Source: Methanotrichaceae archaeon (GTDB lineage: Archaea > Halobacteriota > Methanosarcinia > Methanotrichales > Methanotrichaceae). Taken from it: a stretch of DNA of 5,701 bases. The notes under the pieces were generated by a model. It saw nothing but the letters and a program-made list of their open reading frames with translations, was not told where the DNA came from and ran no database searches. Shown piece by piece: positions 1 through 5,701 of the stretch; the first letter of the stretch is position 1; each line of letters opens with the position of its first letter. The DNA lies in assembly GCA_013329455.1 (NCBI GenBank), contig DUKF01000041.1, positions 1 through 5,701 on the forward strand. The letters are read 5' to 3'. Both the position numbers and the translations under genes were made by a program.

Positions 1-1820
1 GCACCGGCCAGGTCGCCCAAAGCTCGTAGGACCTCACCGAGGTTGTTGACCATCGTGGCCACGTTGGGATGGTCGGGCCCGTAGACCTTCTCGTCGATTT
101 CAAGAGCCCGCTCGAAGGCGGACTTTGCCTCTGAGAACTCGGCTCGTCCACTCAAGTACAAGCCCATTTGGTTCAAAAGGAGGCCTGTCGCCTCAGGATT
201 TGCCTCTAGCCGCTTTGCCTGCTCAGCCGCGGCGACGGCGTGAGGCAGGAGAACCGAGCACTCATCCCAGGTCCGCACATCGTCGCTTTCATAGGGGAAG
301 AAGTCGTTCACCAGACGTACTGCGACTGCGGCCCACCTTTTCTGCTCCTCTTCAGACAATCGATCCCGGGTCACGGCCTGGACCAGCCTGTGGACGGAAA
401 GGGCGTCGTCGGCCACGGTCAAAAGCGAGTATCTGTTCAGAGCCGCCACGGCGTCGTCGAACCTCAGCTCGTCCGCCACGGCGGAGGCCAAAGGCTCGGG
501 CAGATGCTCCGCTCCCTTGATCAAAAGCGATTTGGGTATGTTGTCCGGAGCCAGGAAGGCGCAGAGGTGGAGGAGATCGGCGCTCGCTTCGGATTCATCC
601 TGGACTTGCTGAAACGAGATTTCCCAGGTGGTGGCGACGGTATAATCGTAATCTTTGCGAGATATGGGGAACTTCAAAAGTTCGATTTTTCGTTGACGGA
701 AGAGTTCAAGGTATCCAGCAATCGATTTTCTCCGCGTCTTTATGTAGGCACAGGCCTGCTCCAGCGCCAGGGGTAGACAGTCCAGTTCCTTTGCAAGTTC
801 TTTTGCTGAATCCTGATCGTCCTCGCCCGTTCGCTTGAGGATGAACTCGACGGCCTCATCCTCCTCGAATACGCGAATCGGCATCTCTCGGGCTACGATG
901 TCCCAGTCCTGATTTCGGGAGGTGATGATCACGTGACCCCTGCCACCCTGGGGCAGGTAGGCGTCAATGCACTCAGATTTCGCTGCGTTATCGAATATTA
1001 GAAGCCAGTCTTCAAGCTGACCGAGCTTCCGCCTCACAGCATCGACAACGATATTTTGATCTGCGAGGACGCTCTCCGGCAGATGCAGAGCCCCGGCCAG
1101 ACCTACATAATCGGCGGCCAAAGTCGATGGCTCTTCAGATCGCACCCACCAGACGACCTCGTAGTTGTCCATGTAGCTGTAGACATACTCCAGCGCCAGC
1201 TGGGTCTTGCCCACACCGCCAAGGCCGACTATCGCCTGGGTCAAGGCTGCGTATTGGCCGGAGTTGAGAGCTGCGTGAAGATCTGTCAGAAGGGACTTTC
1301 TACCTGTGAAATTGGGGTTTCGGATATAAGGAACGTTCCAGACCGGTGGCAGAACTCCCGGAAAACGCGGCTCCGCCGTCACAGACCGCGAGCCTGGGAA
1401 GCCTGGTGGCATTGTCGGTGTGGCCCGCTCGAATTTGACACCGTCAAGCAGGGTCTGCTTTGCGGGTTCTTCATCAAACCCGATTAGATCGATCCGGCTG
1501 ATCGTAGAAAGCAGACCGTCCAGCTCGCACTTTCGTACCCGCACCGGCACGATCAGCCCCTTCTCGCCGGTGGGATCTTTTTTGAAGGCGACAGCCCATT
1601 CGGAAGGCGTAAAGCTTGAGCTGAGAAAATCCGGCGAGAGAACGATTATTGTTCGCTCGGCCTCCTTGGAGGCCTTATCCATCTCCAGCACGAAATTGTG
1701 CCCCGGCCGAAAATCCCAGGCCTGGAGGATGGTAGTGTATTTTGCCTCTTCCAGCTGCCAGGCTATCCACTCGGCCCAGCTTTCGTCGGCGCTGTTGTAG
1801 CTGATGAAGAAGTCTGTCAC
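1..1820 (-). CDS. TIR / NB-ARC (STAND) / TPR protein, NLR-like sensor, 3' end outside window
   Basis: This is the N-terminal 606 residues of a multidomain protein that continues past the left edge. Residues 1-~125 form a TIR domain: FFISYNSADESW at 4-15, WDFRPG at 35-40, then VLSPDFLSS at 60-68 and a Glu at 74 (TPSEW) where NAD-cleaving TIR domains carry their catalytic Glu. A Pro-rich linker (~132-164) leads into NB-ARC. The NB-ARC motifs are NPNFTGR (168-174), Walker A GLGGVGKT (199-206), Walker B WLLIFDN (272-278), a sensor-like ITSR (299-302), CLPLAL (348-353) and an MHD-like VHRL (476-479). Kinesin-light-chain-type TPRs begin near 547 (FERALEIDEKVYGPDHPNVA) and run off the edge. The GTG start at 1820-1818 is the earliest possible, because an in-frame TAA (1823-1821) abuts it; no clear Shine-Dalgarno is visible. 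By family knowledge the TPRs sense a ligand, NB-ARC oligomerises with ATP, and TIR degrades NAD+. Antiviral or stress-sensor function here is inference. The domain call is very secure. Confidence 0.93.
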   Translation of the reverse strand, partial: MTDFFISYNSADESWAEWIAWQLEEAKYTTILQAWDFRPGHNFVLEMDKASKEAERTIIVLSPDFLSSSFTPSEWAVAFKKDPTGEKGLIVPVRVRKCELDGLLSTISRIDLIGFDEEPAKQTLLDGVKFERATPTMPPGFPGSRSVTAEPRFPGVLPPVWNVPYIRNPNFTGRKSLLTDLHAALNSGQYAALTQAIVGLGGVGKTQLALEYVYSYMDNYEVVWWVRSEEPSTLAADYVGLAGALHLPESVLADQNIVVDAVRRKLGQLEDWLLIFDNAAKSECIDAYLPQGGRGHVIITSRNQDWDIVAREMPIRVFEEDEAVEFILKRTGEDDQDSAKELAKELDCLPLALEQACAYIKTRRKSIAGYLELFRQRKIELLKFPISRKDYDYTVATTWEISFQQVQDESEASADLLHLCAFLAPDNIPKSLLIKGAEHLPEPLASAVADELRFDDAVAALNRYSLLTVADDALSVHRLVQAVTRDRLSEEEQKRWAAVAVRLVNDFFPYESDDVRTWDECSVLLPHAVAAAEQAKRLEANPEATGLLLNQMGLYLSGRAEFSEAKSAFERALEIDEKVYGPDHPNVATMVNNLGEVLRALGDLAG

Positions 1821-1847
1821 TTAGGTTGTCAGATAGGCCCATTGATC

Positions 1848-1868
1848 ATAAAATTTTCGTATATCAAT
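1848..1868 (-). promoter_or_regulatory. possible archaeal TATA-type promoter of the TIR gene
   Basis: Read on the minus strand, an AT-rich run of the form TTGATATACGAAAATTTTAT lies about 30-45 bases before the GTG start, in otherwise GC-rich DNA. If GATATACG is the TATA box, transcription would start roughly 25 bases downstream, leaving a leader of about 15-20 bases. That would fit the missing Shine-Dalgarno. The same stretch has TGAT and ATCA ends (1843-1846 and 1863-1866), but the symmetry is too poor to call an operator. This rests only on base composition and spacing. Confidence 0.3.
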
Positions 1869-1964
1869 AAGGCGAGCGAATTCTCCCAGCCTAGATTTCC
1901 GAGCGAAACTTCTGCCAAATTCCATCAGCGCCGCCCGGCGATCGCCCAAAAACAATGGCGAGAA

Positions 1965-2035
1965 GCCCAGGCCCCACCTCTAGGCCCGCGCCCGCTTCCG
2001 CCTCACCTTCAGGACCATCCTCTCCTTTCCCACCA
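1965..2035. repeat. imperfect direct repeat, left copy (with 4839-4909)
   Basis: This segment aligns without gaps to 4839-4909 in the same orientation, with about 60 of 71 identical bases by hand count. It covers the last 13 codons of the nfeD-like frame and about 30 bases covering its stop codon and 3' flank. The coding part is better conserved (38/41) than the rest (22/30). Allowing a 2-base gap, the match extends a few bases further left through GGCGAG (1957-1962 against 4833-4838). Beyond 2035 the similarity continues only with larger gaps, for example TCGATGGTC near 2071 against TCGATAGTC near 4930. Confidence 0.7.
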
Positions 2036-2111
2036 TCCCGCCGACCCCGATGGACACCGCCTCTCGGTAGTCGATGGTCTTCCTCGAGTTTCCGGCCAAT
2101 ACAGTTGAATA
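1980..2111 (-). pseudogene. degraded fragment of an nfeD-like gene, C-terminal end only
   Basis: The minus strand here reads YSTVLAGNSRKTIDYREAVS and then IGVGGMVGKERMVLKVRRKR followed by ARA and a TAG (1982-1980). The end matches the C-terminus of the intact NfeD-type gene at the right of the window: VGKERTILKVRRK there, VGKERMVLKVRRK here. Upstream, SEETIE aligns with SRKTID after a few inserted residues. DNA identity over the last 41 coding bases is 38 of 41 by hand count. The TAG that ends the intact gene is CGG here, so the frame runs four codons further to another TAG. An in-frame TGA (2114-2112) closes it on the other side, and neither the transmembrane part nor the protease part is present. 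I read it as a fossil of a duplicated or displaced nfeD 3' end, not a working gene. A short expressed peptide cannot be excluded. Confidence 0.65.
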
Positions 2112-2137
2112 TCAAGCTATCAGTAATTATTTTGTCG

Positions 2138-2152
2138 GGTTATATTTTTAAA
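2138..2152 (+). promoter_or_regulatory. candidate TATA box upstream of the ATPase gene
   Basis: The string TTATATTTTTAAA lies in the AT-rich part of the gap and resembles an archaeal TATA element. Use of this box would give a leader of about 115-120 bases before the ATPase start. A second, nearer candidate is TTTAATAT at 2241-2248, preceded by GGTAA; it would place the transcript start near 2272 and give a short leader. The sequence alone does not decide between them. Confidence 0.3.
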
Positions 2153-2293
2153 CCAGAGCTGAAAAACGCCTATCAAAAAGCAAAATAAGAATGCTTGGCA
2201 TACGACATGACTAGGATCTAAACCCTTTTAAGACCGGTAATTTAATATCAGATACAGACTAAAATCTCTCAAGTTGTCTGGGGGCAAACTATT

Positions 2294-4726
2294 TTGAAAC
2301 CCGAAGAAATGGCCGAAGCGTCCGCAGAAGACCTGATGAGTGAGCTATCTTCCGACGTCGTGGGACTCTCCTCGTCGGAAGCCGAGTCGAGACTTCTTAA
2401 GTACGGCTCCAACGAGATCGCCGAAAAAAGGGTTAACCCGATAGTTAAGTTCCTAGCTTACTTCTGGGGCCCGATACCCTGGATGATAGAAGTCGCGGCC
2501 GTCCTATCCGCCCTCCTGGGTCGGTGGGAAGACTTCGTCATCATCTCCTTGCTCTTGCTCATGAACGGGGTTGTCGGTTTCTGGCAAGAGAACAAAGCAG
2601 ATAGAGCGATAGAGCTCTTGAAGAAGAGGCTCGCCCCCACCGCCAGGGTCAGAAGAGATGGGAAATGGATAGACCTTCCAGCACGAGAGCTCGTTCCTGG
2701 GGACGTGGTCAGGGTCAGGCTGGGAGAGATCGTTCCCGCAGACGTCAAGCTCTTTGAGGGCGATTTTCTCCAGGTGGATGAATCGGCCCTCACAGGCGAG
2801 TCGCTGCCCGTGGAGAAAAAAGCCGCAGACGTCGCCTATTCCGGTTCCACAGTTCGTATGGGTGAGATGAACGCCCTGGTCTATGCCACGGGCATGAACA
2901 CCTTCTTCGGCCAGGCCGCAAAACTTGTGGAAGAGGCCACGACTCAAAGCCACCTCCAGAAAGCAGTAATCAAGATAGGAGACTACCTGATTATGCTGGC
3001 GGTGGCCTTGGTGGCCCTCGTATTCGTTGTGGCCTTCCTTAGGCACGAGAGCCTCATTCAGACCCTGCAGTTCGCCCTGGTCTTAGTGGTGGCAGCCATA
3101 CCTGCCGCTCTTCCCGCCGTCCTCTCGGTGACGATGGCCGTGGGGGCGATCAGTCTCTCCAAGAGAGAGGCGATAGTCAGCAGGCTTGTGGCCATCGAGG
3201 AGATCGCGGGAATAGACATCCTCTGTTCCGACAAGACCGGGACGATAACTCAGAACGCCATCAAGGTGGCAGAGCTGGTGCCCTTCGAGGGCTTTGAGGA
3301 GAAGGACGTCCTCCTTTCAGGCTTATTGGCCTCCCGAGAAGAGGACCGAGACCCCATAGACGTCGCCATCATCGAAAAGAACAAAGAAGAAAAGATCGAT
3401 CCCTCAGGATACAATCTGAAGAAGTTTGAGCCCTTTGATCCGGTCTCCAAAAGAACCGAAGCGTACGTTGAGGGTCCAGAAGGCAGCTTCAAGACGGCCA
3501 AAGGGGCGCCGCAGTCCATCCTATCCTTGGTTAAAGGAGCCTCCGAGAACTCCAGCGTTGACGAGAACGTGAACGCTTTCGCCGCCAAAGGCTATCGGGC
3601 CCTGGGCGTCGCCCGCACGGACCTGGATGGTGCCTGGCAGTACGTGGGCATGATCGCCCTCAACGATCCACCAAGAGAGGACTCTGCCGAGACGATCAAA
3701 ACAGCCCAGTCCATGGGAGTCAAAGACAAGATGGTCACCGGCGACCACGTGGCGATAGCCAAGGAGATCGCCAAGATGGTGGGCTTGGGAACCAAGATGG
3801 AGCCCCCCTCTGCTTTCGTCGACAAGCCAGATGAAGAGGCTGAAAAAGTCATTGAGGACGCTGATGGTTTCGCCCAGGTCTTCCCAGAGCACAAGTACAA
3901 GATCGTCGAGCTGTTGCAGTCCAAAGGCCATATAGTTGGGATGACCGGCGACGGTGTCAACGACGCCCCAGCCCTGAAAAAAGCCGACGCTGGAATCGCT
4001 GTTTCGGGGGCGACCGATGCCGCAAAGTCTGCAGCGGCGATAGTTCTTACAAAGCCGGGTCTCTCGGTTATAATCGATGCAATAAAAGAGAGCCGAAGGA
4101 TCTTCCGGCGCATGAACAGCTACGCCATATACCGAATATCTGAGACCATCAGAGTGTTGTTCTTCATCACTTTGTCCATAGTGGCCTTCAACTTCTATCC
4201 GGTTACAGCCCTCATGATTGTGCTCTTGGCGCTGCTGAACGACTTTGCCATCATGTCTATCGCTTACGACCGGGCGGAATACTCAGACCAGCCAGACCGC
4301 TGGAGAATGACATCGGTCATGGGCATGGCCCTGTTTCTGGGATTAATAGGGACGGTTGAGTCCTTCGGTCTATTATTTTTCGGCCTGGATTACCTGCACC
4401 TGAGCAAAGAAACCCTCCAGTCTCTCATGTACCTCAAGCTCTCTGTGGCCGGACAGCTCATCATCTTCATTGCCAGAACCAAGGGTCATTTCTGGTCTTA
4501 CCTGCCCGGAAAAATGTTGGTGGGAGCTGTTATAGGAACCCAGACTATCGCCACTCTCATCACCGTTTACGGAATCCTGGTCCCACCCATAGGCTGGCAC
4601 CTGGCAGCAATCGTCTGGTCTTATGTGATAGTTGTCTTCTTAATAATAGACCAGCTTAAAGTGCGGTTCTACAAGTCCTTTGACGAGGGGCTTAAGTTCA
4701 TGGAAGACCGGTTCAAAGTGGGTTGA
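2294..4726 (+). CDS. P-type (type IIIA) plasma-membrane proton-pumping ATPase
   Basis: The product, 810 residues if translation starts at the TTG, is a complete P3A ATPase that uses ATP to export H+ across the cytoplasmic membrane. Visible in order: M1-M2 hairpin (~54-97, FWGPIPWMIEVAAVLSALLG), actuator loop with TGES at 167-170, M3 (~229-249), M4 with IPAALP (P270, P274), phosphorylation site CSDKTGT with Asp313, nucleotide-binding KGAP at 403-406, MVTGDH, hinge TGDGVNDAP at 551-559, then M5-M10. LLND in M6 places Asp650 where plant AHA2 has its proton-accepting Asp684; Arg620 (M5) and Asn91 (M2) fit the AHA2 Arg655 and Asn106 positions. Length and sequence match methanogen homologues such as M. 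jannaschii MJ1226 (about 805 residues). It ends soon after the last membrane segment, so the autoinhibitory C-terminal domain of plant and fungal pumps is absent. The start could be TTG 2294, with GGGGG about 10 bases upstream, or ATG 2309 in the same frame. H+ is inferred as the substrate. Confidence 0.95.
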   Translation: MKPEEMAEASAEDLMSELSSDVVGLSSSEAESRLLKYGSNEIAEKRVNPIVKFLAYFWGPIPWMIEVAAVLSALLGRWEDFVIISLLLLMNGVVGFWQENKADRAIELLKKRLAPTARVRRDGKWIDLPARELVPGDVVRVRLGEIVPADVKLFEGDFLQVDESALTGESLPVEKKAADVAYSGSTVRMGEMNALVYATGMNTFFGQAAKLVEEATTQSHLQKAVIKIGDYLIMLAVALVALVFVVAFLRHESLIQTLQFALVLVVAAIPAALPAVLSVTMAVGAISLSKREAIVSRLVAIEEIAGIDILCSDKTGTITQNAIKVAELVPFEGFEEKDVLLSGLLASREEDRDPIDVAIIEKNKEEKIDPSGYNLKKFEPFDPVSKRTEAYVEGPEGSFKTAKGAPQSILSLVKGASENSSVDENVNAFAAKGYRALGVARTDLDGAWQYVGMIALNDPPREDSAETIKTAQSMGVKDKMVTGDHVAIAKEIAKMVGLGTKMEPPSAFVDKPDEEAEKVIEDADGFAQVFPEHKYKIVELLQSKGHIVGMTGDGVNDAPALKKADAGIAVSGATDAAKSAAAIVLTKPGLSVIIDAIKESRRIFRRMNSYAIYRISETIRVLFFITLSIVAFNFYPVTALMIVLLALLNDFAIMSIAYDRAEYSDQPDRWRMTSVMGMALFLGLIGTVESFGLLFFGLDYLHLSKETLQSLMYLKLSVAGQLIIFIARTKGHFWSYLPGKMLVGAVIGTQTIATLITVYGILVPPIGWHLAAIVWSYVIVVFLIIDQLKVRFYKSFDEGLKFMEDRFKVG

Positions 4727-4865
4727 TTCCATGAACGTCGAATAAAATTTCACCGGGCATAGGTTGTTCCGACAACGGCGTTATTGAGCATGAAAACGAA
4801 ATGGGCGGCAGACCACAAAGGGCGCTAAACGGGGCGAGGCCCAGGCCCTCCCCCTGGCCCTGCGC
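4727..4865. other. convergent intergenic gap between ATPase and nfeD
   Basis: These 139 bases separate the stop of the ATPase (TGA 4724-4726) from the stop of the minus-strand nfeD gene (TAG 4868-4866). No gene is supported. A small perfect hairpin (GTTGT, loop TCCG, ACAAC; 4763-4776) lies about 37 bases past the ATPase stop, but it lacks a T tract. Past the nfeD stop, CCAGG and CCTGG arms (4841-4855 region) could form a weak GC-rich stem. Either could help end transcription, but neither is a convincing terminator. The right end belongs to the direct repeat. Confidence 0.4.
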
Positions 4866-4909
4866 CTACTTCCGCCTCACCTTCAGAATCGTCCTCTCCT
4901 TTCCCACCA
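4839..4909. repeat. imperfect direct repeat, right copy (with 1965-2035)
   Basis: This is the copy within the intact gene: the final 13 sense codons of nfeD (VGKERTILKVRRK), its TAG and 27 bases of 3' flank. About 60 of 71 bases match the left copy in the same orientation. The two copies lie about 2.87 kb apart and enclose the ATPase gene and its leader. No tRNA, integrase or transposase gene accompanies either copy, so a mobile-element boundary is only one possible explanation. Confidence 0.7.
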
Positions 4910-5701
4910 CCTCGACCAGCTCACCGGGCTCGATAGTCTCCTCGGACTCTGCGACCCAGTACTCGCCGTTGTACATCACGTGACCTCTCGGGTCGATCCT
5001 GTCCAGGGCCTCGGCGACCTCTTGCTCCATCTTCTGATAGTAGGTCGGCCGCCTTTTCGCCTCCGCCACCTTGTAGAGGGCGAAGACGAAAAAGCCCCCG
5101 ATGACGAGGCTGGGGATGATCAGGGCGATGAAAGCGTTCCTCTTGTACGCGGCAGGCGTGTACCAGTCGGGCGAGCCTATCGGAACTAACAGGACGGACC
5201 CAACGATCATGCAGGCAAGGCCCGCCGCGCCGAGGAGGCCGAATCCGGGGCTGTTCAGCTCCACCAGGAGGAGGACCAAGCCCAGAACGATCAGGAATAA
5301 TGCACCTAGGTTCACGGAGAATCCGAGACCGATGAGGCCGAGGGCCAGGGTGATGACGCCGACGAGCTCCGCTCCGAGGCCGGGGTTCGAGAGGCCGAAT
5401 ATGAGAGCGTAAAGGCCGACGATGAGGAGGAGGCCTGCCAGGAGCGGGTCTGAGAGGACGGCGAGGACATGGAGTCGGAAGCTCGGCTCAAAGCGCACGA
5501 TCTCGGCCCCGCTGGTTGCAAGGGTCCTGTTCTTGACCTTTTGGCCATCGACATCTTCCATCAGCGACTCGAGGTTCGGGCTCACGAACTCGATCACCCC
5601 TATCTTGAGGGCGTCCTCGGCGTTGAGGTTGAGGTTACTGAGGACAAACTCCCTCGCCGCCGTCGTGTTCCTGCCGTGCATCCTCGCCTTCTCCTCGGCG
5701 A
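4866..5701 (-). CDS. nfeD: NfeD-family membrane protein with ClpP-like protease tail (5' end outside window)
   Basis: The last 277 residues are visible and the reading frame is open through the right edge. The ATG at 5681 is almost certainly internal, because AEEKAR precedes it in frame and the sequence around it is already protease domain. Numbering from that Met: 1-~40 is the end of the ClpP/SppA-like serine protease domain (NAEDALKIGVIEFV at 20-33). Five hydrophobic segments follow at about 70-97, 101-121, 125-143, 147-168 and 182-206, with LSDPLLAGLLLIVGLYALIF typical of long-form NfeD. The C-terminal OB-fold (about 228-271) contains GHVMYNGEYWVAE and ends in KVRRK. The family's characterised archaeal member, Pyrococcus PH1510, is a Ser/Lys-dyad protease that cuts the hydrophobic tail of its neighbour stomatin; those catalytic residues would lie outside this window, so activity cannot be judged. 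A stomatin/prohibitin-like gene next door would be expected but is not seen. It converges with the ATPase gene. Confidence 0.92.
   Translation of the reverse strand, partial: AEEKARMHGRNTTAAREFVLSNLNLNAEDALKIGVIEFVSPNLESLMEDVDGQKVKNRTLATSGAEIVRFEPSFRLHVLAVLSDPLLAGLLLIVGLYALIFGLSNPGLGAELVGVITLALGLIGLGFSVNLGALFLIVLGLVLLLVELNSPGFGLLGAAGLACMIVGSVLLVPIGSPDWYTPAAYKRNAFIALIIPSLVIGGFFVFALYKVAEAKRRPTYYQKMEQEVAEALDRIDPRGHVMYNGEYWVAESEETIEPGELVEVVGKERTILKVRRK

Larger units (their letters stand above)
1821..2293. other. gene-free stretch between divergent TIR and ATPase genes
   Basis: No intact gene is credible in these 473 bases. The left part (1821-1880) is AT-rich and probably holds the TIR promoter. 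The middle (about 1957-2111) is GC-rich and contains the fragment of an nfeD 3' end described separately; open frames there on both strands are low-complexity Pro/Arg/Gly shadows. The right part (2112-2293) is strongly AT-rich and should hold the ATPase promoter and leader. A short perfect inverted repeat (CGCCG, two bases, CGGCG) sits at 1929-1940, just beyond the fragment's stop codon. It is too short to call a terminator. Confidence 0.6.

Noticed and set aside
240..776. 178-residue plus-strand open frame and its plus-strand neighbours at 125-520, 1056-1487, 1420-1800 and 1698-2108
   Set aside because: All but the far end of the last lie antisense to the TIR-NB-ARC-TPR gene, whose frame carries clear domain motifs; none of these translations resembles a known protein.
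1929..1940. Inverted repeat CGCCG-CC-CGGCG as an operator or terminator
   Set aside because: The repeat is only five bases per arm with a two-base centre in GC-rich DNA, and nothing else supports a role.
1891..2115. 74-residue minus-strand open frame beginning MIFNCIGRKLEEDHRL
   Set aside because: It is a Gly/Glu/Arg-rich frame overlapping the better explained nfeD-like fragment, which is read in a different frame and matches the NfeD C-terminus.
2504..3046. 180-residue minus-strand open frame (and others antisense to the ATPase)
   Set aside because: These are shadows of the strongly conserved P-type ATPase coding sequence.
4763..4776. Hairpin GTTGT-TCCG-ACAAC after the ATPase gene as an intrinsic terminator
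   Set aside because: Only five base pairs and no following T tract, so it could easily arise by chance.
4801..4983. 60-residue plus-strand open frame starting at ATG 4801
   Set aside because: It mostly overlaps the nfeD 3' end antisense and has a low-complexity Pro/Ser/Arg composition and no ribosome site.
1..5701. A single functional system joining the TIR sensor, proton pump and NfeD protease
   Set aside because: The genes are divergent and convergent, not co-directed, with a decayed fragment between them. No shared regulatory motif is visible, so proximity alone does not support a joint system.

Overview
The window looks like a piece of an archaeal chromosome, most likely from a methanogenic euryarchaeon of the Methanothrix (Methanosaeta) type. 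This is inferred, not proven. The complete gene in the middle is very close to the short plasma-membrane H+-ATPase of methanogens (the Methanocaldococcus jannaschii MJ1226 type). Ile is often ATA and Arg often AGA/AGG, the GC content is moderately high in genes, and the gaps between genes are AT-rich with TATA-box-like strings rather than bacterial -35/-10 promoters.

Layout. (1) Positions 1-1820, minus strand: the first 606 codons of a large TIR / NB-ARC (STAND ATPase) / TPR protein whose 3' end lies beyond the left edge. It resembles prokaryotic immune (NLR-like) sensors. (2) Positions 1821-2293: a 473-bp stretch without an intact gene. It holds a probable promoter for the TIR gene, a degraded fragment of the end of an nfeD-like gene on the minus strand, and an AT-rich leader for the next gene. 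(3) Positions 2294-4726, plus strand: a complete P-type (type IIIA) proton-pump ATPase of about 810 residues with all catalytic motifs intact. (4) Positions 4727-4865: a short gap between convergent genes. (5) Positions 4866-5701, minus strand: the C-terminal 277 residues of a long-form NfeD membrane protein (tail of the ClpP-like serine protease domain, five hydrophobic segments, C-terminal OB-fold). Its start is beyond the right edge.

The least expected observation is that the last codons of the intact nfeD gene and its 3' flank (4839-4909) recur in the same orientation at 1965-2035, on the other side of the ATPase gene. About 60 of 71 bases match without gaps by hand count, and a weaker protein-level match continues further into the gene. 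The ATPase gene is therefore bracketed by imperfect direct repeats, one of them in a broken nfeD tail. This points to an old duplication, or to insertion of the ATPase segment at the end of an nfeD gene.

The three genes do not form one operon: the TIR gene and the ATPase are divergent, and the ATPase and nfeD are convergent. ATPase and NfeD are both membrane proteins (proton gradient; membrane-protein quality control). The TIR-STAND protein is probably an independent, single-gene defence-type sensor. I see no RNA genes, CRISPR arrays, transposases or integrases.
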